Assembly (NCBI GenBank): GCA_005885025.1
Contig: VAYC01000060.1
Coordinates: forward strand, 7,790-16,366
Direction of reading: 5' to 3'
Origin: Actinomycetota bacterium
Lineage (GTDB): Bacteria; Actinomycetota; UBA4738
DNA: 8,577 bases
Position numbers and translations under genes: made by a program. The notes below the pieces were generated by a model. It was not told the origin of the DNA. It made no database searches and saw only the letters and a program-made list of their open reading frames with translations. This document shows, piece by piece, positions 5,053-8,577 of this stretch (position 1 is the first letter of the stretch; each line of letters opens with the position of its first letter).

Positions 5053-5553
5053 ATGGTTCAGCGCACGCCGGCACCCAAACCCGGGCGGCCTCGAGACCCC
5101 GATGCCCCACCCAAGCCGAAGCGTCCGCGGGACGAACTGGGGAGGCCGCTCCCGCACGAGGCCGAGAACAAGCTCCACCTCGAGGACTACGACTCGTTGT
5201 CCATGGAGGAGAACCACCGGTTGGGCATCGCACATCTGAACGCCGGCCGGTTCTTCCCCGCCCACGAGGCCTGGGAGACATCCTGGAAGCAGGCGAAGGG
5301 GACCGACGACGCCGAGTTCTTCAAGGGCCTGTCGCAGCTGGGCGCCGGCTACGTGCACTACCTGCGGGGGAACCCGCACGGAGCTCACACGCTGCTGCGT
5401 CGGGGAGCGAAGCGGATCACGCGGTACGGCGACCTGCATCGAGGAATCCGAGCCCACGAACTCGCCGCGGCGGCCTTCGCACAGGCCGATCGGATCGAGG
5501 CCGCCGAGAAAGCCGATGCGCCGATCCCGAGGATCGAGTTCCCCACGATCTGA
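5053..5553 (+). CDS. DUF309 domain protein
   Basis: The 166-residue protein carries the DUF309 helical domain at about 52-125. The key motif is N-A-G-R-F-F-P-A-H-E-A-W-E (63-75), where the family has N-x-G-x-F-F-E-A-H-E-x-W-E, followed by F-F-K-G-L-S-Q-L-G-A-G-Y-V-H and R-G-N-x-x-G-A-x-x-L-L. DUF309 members have been described as possible metal-dependent hydrolases because of the conserved His/Glu pair, without firm biochemical proof that I know of. The first 45 residues are rich in Pro, Lys and Arg and look disordered; this extension is not part of the domain. There is no membrane segment. The start is supported by TAGCAT 6 nt upstream. It converges on the cyclase gene with a 23-nt gap in which I see no hairpin. 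Confidence 0.87.
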   Translation: MVQRTPAPKPGRPRDPDAPPKPKRPRDELGRPLPHEAENKLHLEDYDSLSMEENHRLGIAHLNAGRFFPAHEAWETSWKQAKGTDDAEFFKGLSQLGAGYVHYLRGNPHGAHTLLRRGAKRITRYGDLHRGIRAHELAAAAFAQADRIEAAEKADAPIPRIEFPTI

Positions 5554-5576
5554 CCCGTCGGCGAAGGAAGCGGACC

Positions 5577-6839
5577 TCACGCCTGGAGGATCGCGTAGAC
5601 CTCCACGGCCTCCCTGCGGCCCTTGACCTGAACCTGCCCGAGGGGCTCGGTCCGCAGGCCGGGCGCGCCGGCGACGGTGGCGCTGCTGGCGAGGATCTGT
5701 CCTCCCTCGGCCTGGGACTGCAACCGCTGGGCGAGGTTCACGGCGTCGCCCACCACCGTGTACTCGAGCCGCCCGCCGCCCCCGACCGTCCCCGCCACCA
5801 CGACTCCGGTGTTGATGCCGATCCCCACACCGAGGGGCGAAAGCCCTTCGGTCCACGTCTCCCAGTTGAGCTGCTGCTGGCGCGCCTGCATCGCGAGCGC
5901 ACAGCGGAGGGCCCGTTCGGCGTGGTCGGGCATGGGATCGGGCGCCCCGAACACCGCCATCACCCCGTCGCCCGCGAACTTGTCGATGGTCCCCCCGTGC
6001 TCGATGACGATGTCGGCCATGGCCGCCAGGTGTCGGCCCAGGATGCCGGCAACCTCGCGGGCGGGGAGCTGCTCGGCGAGGGTGGAGAAGCCGCGGATGT
6101 CGGAGAAGAGCACCGTGACCTCAAGCTCTTCCTGGAACGTGACGGACTCTCCCGAGGCCAGCCGGTCGGCGAACTGGGCGGGAACGAAGGACCGCAAGGT
6201 TCGGGCTGAGGCCTCGCGGTCGACCACCGCGGTGTGCAGTCGCTTGAACTCGTCGACCTTGCCCTCGGAAGCAAGGTGGCGGAACAGGCCGGTGACCATG
6301 CGGTCGATGGCCTCAGGCGTGGTCCCGAGCTCCTGGGCCATCTCCGCATACCCCAGACCTTTCGCCATGAGGTCCAGCAGTTCCCGGTCGACGTCGGCCT
6401 TCTGCCCCTGGCCGGAGAGCCGTGCGGCGATGGTCGGGTCGATGACCGAACCGCCCGATGCCACCTCGCGGATCGCCCGGGGGAGGTCGTCCCCCTTCCC
6501 CAACCGATCCTTGAGCAGATAGGCGAGGCCGCTGTGGCCGCCGCCCAGCAGTGCCAGCGCGTAGGCCTCGTCGTCATGGGCCGAAAGGACGACCACGCCC
6601 GTGCCGGGGAGGCGGCGGCGGATCTCGTGGGCGCAGTCGATGCCCTCGAGCTGGAAGTTCGGGGGCATCTTGATGTCGGTGACCACCACGTCTGGCCGGT
6701 GCTCGTCGGTGGCGGACATCAGCGAGGGGGCGTCGTCCGCCACGCCCACGACCTCGATGCCGTCGGTCGCGGAGAGAAGAGCGCGAACGCCCTCTCGCAC
6801 CAGCACGTTGTCGTCACCGAGGACCACTCGAATGGTCAT
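5577..6839 (-). CDS. Response regulator with class III adenylate cyclase output
   Basis: The 420-residue protein has three regions. A NarL-type receiver (1-125) has Asp9, Asp10, phospho-acceptor Asp55, Ser86 and Lys110. A middle region (about 130-205) aligns with the LuxR HTH of the divergent regulator but lacks its key basic residues. A class III nucleotide cyclase domain (about 238-418) has metal Asp247 (L-F-S-D-I-R-G-F) and Asp291 (F-A-G-D-G-V-M), Lys287 and Thr361 as the adenine-selecting pair, and transition-state Asn368 and Arg372 in V-N-L-A-Q-R-L. The catalytic set is complete and the Lys/Thr pair points to cAMP, type IIIb-like. Phosphorylation of Asp55 would be expected to tune cyclase activity; no histidine kinase is in view. 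ATG 6839 is preferred over in-frame TTG 6851 because the receiver beta-1 follows directly and weak GGTGAGG purines precede it. No membrane segment is seen. Confidence 0.93.
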   Translation of the reverse strand: MTIRVVLGDDNVLVREGVRALLSATDGIEVVGVADDAPSLMSATDEHRPDVVVTDIKMPPNFQLEGIDCAHEIRRRLPGTGVVVLSAHDDEAYALALLGGGHSGLAYLLKDRLGKGDDLPRAIREVASGGSVIDPTIAARLSGQGQKADVDRELLDLMAKGLGYAEMAQELGTTPEAIDRMVTGLFRHLASEGKVDEFKRLHTAVVDREASARTLRSFVPAQFADRLASGESVTFQEELEVTVLFSDIRGFSTLAEQLPAREVAGILGRHLAAMADIVIEHGGTIDKFAGDGVMAVFGAPDPMPDHAERALRCALAMQARQQQLNWETWTEGLSPLGVGIGINTGVVVAGTVGGGGRLEYTVVGDAVNLAQRLQSQAEGGQILASSATVAGAPGLRTEPLGQVQVKGRREAVEVYAILQA

Positions 6840-6854
6840 AGCCTCACCCAAGGC

Positions 6855-6864
6855 GTACTAGCAT
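6855..6864. promoter_or_regulatory. Overlapping divergent promoter elements between the two regulators
   Basis: The 32-bp gap 6840-6871 must hold both start regions. On the plus strand TAGCAT (6859-6864) ends 7 nt before ATG 6872. On the minus strand TAGTAC (6860-6855), a weaker match lacking the final T, ends 15 nt before ATG 6839. The two share CTAG-centred bases, so polymerase binding in one direction would block the other. Confidence 0.42.
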
Positions 6865-6871
6865 CGCAGAG

Positions 6872-7552
6872 ATGCCGCTCCGCGTGGTGTTCGCCGAGGA
6901 CAACTATCTGGTCCGCGAGGGTACGTCGGCGTTGCTCGGCTCCACGTCGGACGTCGAGCTGGTGGCGGCAGTGTCCGACCTCGATTCGCTGCTGGCTGCG
7001 GTCGACGAGCATCGCCCCGACGCGGTGCTCACCGACATCCGGATGCCTCCCACCAACACCACCGAGGGGATCGAGGCCGCTCGGCGCATCCGGGCCGAGC
7101 ACCCGGACATCGGGGTCGTCGTCCTCTCGCAATACGCGGAGGAAGACTACGCGTACGAGCTGCTCAGGGACGGGGCGGCGGGTCTCGGCTACCTGCTCAA
7201 GGAACGAGTGGCCGACGTCGACGAGCTGGTCCGGGCTCTGCACGAAGTCGCTCGCGGCGGGTCTGTCCTGGACCCCAAGGTGGTCGAGGGATTGGTGTCC
7301 CGCAGGGAGCGGGCTGCCCGGTCCCCGCTCGGACAGCTCACCGAGCGAGAACAGGAAGTCCTGACCCACATGGCCCAGGGCCAGAACAACGCGGCCATCG
7401 CCAAGGACCTGTTCCTCACCGAGCGCGCGGTCGAGAAGCACATCAACTCCCTCTTCCACAAGCTGGGGTTGACCGAAGAGACGGACGTCCACCGCCGAGT
7501 GATGGCGGTGTTGTCCTTCCTCCGGGAAACCGGCCACCCCGCCACCAGCTGA
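6872..7552 (+). CDS. NarL/LuxR-family response regulator
   Basis: The 226-residue DNA-binding regulator has a receiver (1-125) with Glu9, Asp10, phospho-acceptor Asp55 in T-D-I-R-M-P-P, Ser86 and Lys110. It also has a LuxR-type HTH (about 156-210) starting L-T-E-R-E-Q-E-V-L and containing I-A-K-D-L-F-L-T-E-R-A-V-E-K-H-I and L-F-H-K-L-G-L. All expected phosphorylation and DNA-binding residues are present, so it should act as a phosphorylation-controlled transcription factor. Its receiver aligns with that of the divergent cyclase protein without gaps through Lys110, showing that they are paralogs. No cognate kinase is nearby. The start is supported by TAGCAT 7 nt upstream, with no ribosome-binding site. 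It ends 12 nt before the convergent transporter stop. Confidence 0.95.
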   Translation: MPLRVVFAEDNYLVREGTSALLGSTSDVELVAAVSDLDSLLAAVDEHRPDAVLTDIRMPPTNTTEGIEAARRIRAEHPDIGVVVLSQYAEEDYAYELLRDGAAGLGYLLKERVADVDELVRALHEVARGGSVLDPKVVEGLVSRRERAARSPLGQLTEREQEVLTHMAQGQNNAAIAKDLFLTERAVEKHINSLFHKLGLTEETDVHRRVMAVLSFLRETGHPATS

Positions 7553-7564
7553 CGTACTCAACGG

Positions 7565-8577
7565 TCAGACGGGCGCCGGCATCGGCGCCTCGGGAACCTC
7601 TTCGGCCGTCTCCAGAGAGACCTTCGGCAGCAACCGGTCCAGCCACGAGGGAAGCCACCAGTTCCATCGCCCCATCAGCCGCATCGTCGCCGGGACCATC
7701 ACCACACGGATGATCGTGGCGTCGAGCAACACGGCCGCAGCCAGCCCGAACCCGAGCTCCTTGATCGGCAGCATCCGGGCGAAGGCGAACGCGCCGAACA
7801 CCGTGACCATGATCGCCGCGGCGCTGGTGATGATGCGCGCCGTGTGCTCCAGGCCCCATCCAACCGCTTCCGTGTTGTCGCCCGTCCGCAAATACTCCTC
7901 GCGGATCCGGGCCAGTAGGAACACCTCGTAGTCCATGGACAGGCCGAACAGGATGCAGAACAGGAAGAGGGGGAGGAACGAGTCGATGTGGTGTGCGGCG
8001 TCGAACTTGAGGAACCCGGTGAAATGACCGTCCTGGAACACGAACACCATCAGCCCGTACGCGGCCAGTACCGACGCCGTGTTCATGAGGATGGCTTTGA
8101 GGGGAAGCAGGAGGCTTCGCAGGAACACCAGCAGCACCAGGAAGGACAGGACGAGCACGAGGGAGACGACCGGGATCAGCTTGCTGGTCATCTCGTGGTT
8201 GATGTCGACGTTCAGGCCGGGGGAGCCACCGACGGCGGCCGTGACGCCGGGGGGAAGGATCGAGGCGAGCTCGTTTCGCAGGCGCAGGACGAAGTCGTCG
8301 GACTGCTGCGACTGAGCACCGTGTTTGGTGATCACCAGCACCAGCGTCTTCGTGTCGTTGGCCGCGAGCAATGGCTTCAGAGCCGCCGCGACCAGAGCGT
8401 TCGCTGCTGCCTGGTCCGGAAAACCCGGTATCTGAGGGACGATCGAGACGATCGAATCGACCCTGGTGACCTCGGGATCCTTCGCGATCTGCTCGGTGAC
8501 CGTGGAGAGGTCGGCGAACCCGGCGGTCGTCACGCCTCGCGGATCCGTGTAGACCACCTCCACCGGCGCCACCTGTC
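7565..8577 (-). CDS. MMPL/RND-family transporter, C-terminal half (partial)
   Basis: The frame stays open to the right edge, so the true start and N-terminal half lie outside the window; GTG 8572 is only an internal codon. About 336 residues are visible. The first 140 form the end of the second extracytoplasmic domain. Five membrane helices follow, matching TM8-TM12 of the RND fold: near L-I-P-V-V-S-L-V-L-V-L, S-V-L-A-A-Y-G-L-M-V, F-C-I-L-F-G-L-S-M-D-Y-E-V-F-L-L, S-A-A-A-I-M-V-T-V-F-G-A-F and G-L-A-A-A-V-L-L-D-A-T-I-I-R. The G-L-S-M-D-Y-E-V-F-L motif and M-G-R-W-N-W-W-L-P near the end are typical of MMPL proteins, which export lipids, glycolipids or drugs by proton motive force. The substrate cannot be inferred. 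The short Pro/Glu-rich tail is unremarkable. It converges on the response regulator. Confidence 0.93.
   Translation of the reverse strand, partial: QVAPVEVVYTDPRGVTTAGFADLSTVTEQIAKDPEVTRVDSIVSIVPQIPGFPDQAAANALVAAALKPLLAANDTKTLVLVITKHGAQSQQSDDFVLRLRNELASILPPGVTAAVGGSPGLNVDINHEMTSKLIPVVSLVLVLSFLVLLVFLRSLLLPLKAILMNTASVLAAYGLMVFVFQDGHFTGFLKFDAAHHIDSFLPLFLFCILFGLSMDYEVFLLARIREEYLRTGDNTEAVGWGLEHTARIITSAAAIMVTVFGAFAFARMLPIKELGFGLAAAVLLDATIIRVVMVPATMRLMGRWNWWLPSWLDRLLPKVSLETAEEVPEAPMPAPV
7572..7589. terminator. Candidate hairpin terminator at convergent gene ends
   Basis: GGCGCCG, loop GCAT, CGGCGCC forms a perfect 7-bp GC-only stem with a 4-base loop, 19 nt after the stop of the response regulator. 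It lies inside the last codons of the MMPL gene (the P-M-P-A-P-V tail). No T-run follows on either strand, so it may only be codon-level coincidence; T-less hairpins are however often proposed as terminators in GC-rich actinobacteria. Confidence 0.3.

Noticed and set aside
5554..5576. Possible terminator between convergent DUF309 and cyclase genes
   Set aside because: The 23-nt gap has no inverted repeat of useful length and no T-run.
4750..5856. 368-codon open frame on the minus strand
   Set aside because: It crosses three genes supported by family motifs and its translation has no recognisable domain.
5677..6522. 281-codon open frame on the plus strand
   Set aside because: It is antisense to the cyclase domain, Ser/Arg/Pro-rich, with no motif; the minus-strand product has complete catalytic residues.
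6840..6851. TTG start for the cyclase protein (four extra residues)
   Set aside because: The ATG at 6839 gives the usual receiver N-terminus, and the TTG codon overlaps the purine stretch that could serve as ribosome-binding site.
8570..8572. GTG near the right edge as start of the transporter
   Set aside because: The frame continues open to the window end, and the visible part is only the second half of an MMPL protein, so this is an internal valine codon.

Overview
The window is gene-dense, high-GC DNA with very short intergenic gaps, start sites that look leaderless, and several proteins that resemble actinobacterial families. These include an Fpg/Nei glycosylase, a stand-alone GroES-like protein, NarL-type regulators whose receivers contain the D-I-K/R-M-P-P motif, and small conserved proteins of unknown role. 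The best guess is an Actinomycetota chromosome, possibly an uncultured lineage. A GC-rich Chloroflexota-like lineage cannot be excluded from sequence alone. I see no mobile element, tRNA, rRNA or CRISPR array, and no stretch over 300 bases lacks a gene.

Layout from left to right. 1-218: the end of an atypical response-regulator receiver (+). 346-1179: an Fpg/Nei-type DNA glycosylase (+), followed by a 66-residue conserved protein (1192-1392, +). 1397-1759: a divergent GroES-like protein on the minus strand, converging on the small gene. 1836-2693: a PrmC/HemK-like methyltransferase (+) whose usual NPPY motif reads HPPY. 2690-3133: a ChrB C-terminal-domain protein (-), converging with a 4-base overlap. 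3214-5026: a three-gene operon with 4-base overlaps, made of a MerR-type HTH plus TOBE/Mop regulator, a MOT1-family molybdate permease, and a 60-residue two-helix membrane protein. 5053-5553: a DUF309 protein (+). 5577-6839: a receiver-plus-adenylate-cyclase protein (-). 6872-7552: a NarL/LuxR response regulator (+), divergent from the cyclase gene across 32 bp. 7565-8577: the C-terminal half of an MMPL/RND transporter (-), cut by the right edge.

Two groups of genes appear to work together. The first is a candidate oxyanion locus. A molybdate-binding regulator and a molybdate permease share a divergent promoter region with a ChrB-like gene, and that region carries a direct repeat placed like an operator. 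The second is a paralogous response-regulator pair. One member keeps a normal DNA-binding LuxR domain. The other keeps a decayed LuxR region and has gained a catalytic class III cyclase domain, so two related receivers may feed transcription and cAMP output.

Most transcription units here begin with a TANNNT hexamer, often exactly TAGCAT, placed 6-10 nt before the start codon. That is the spacing expected of leaderless mRNAs, and it was used to choose one start (GTG at 1836).
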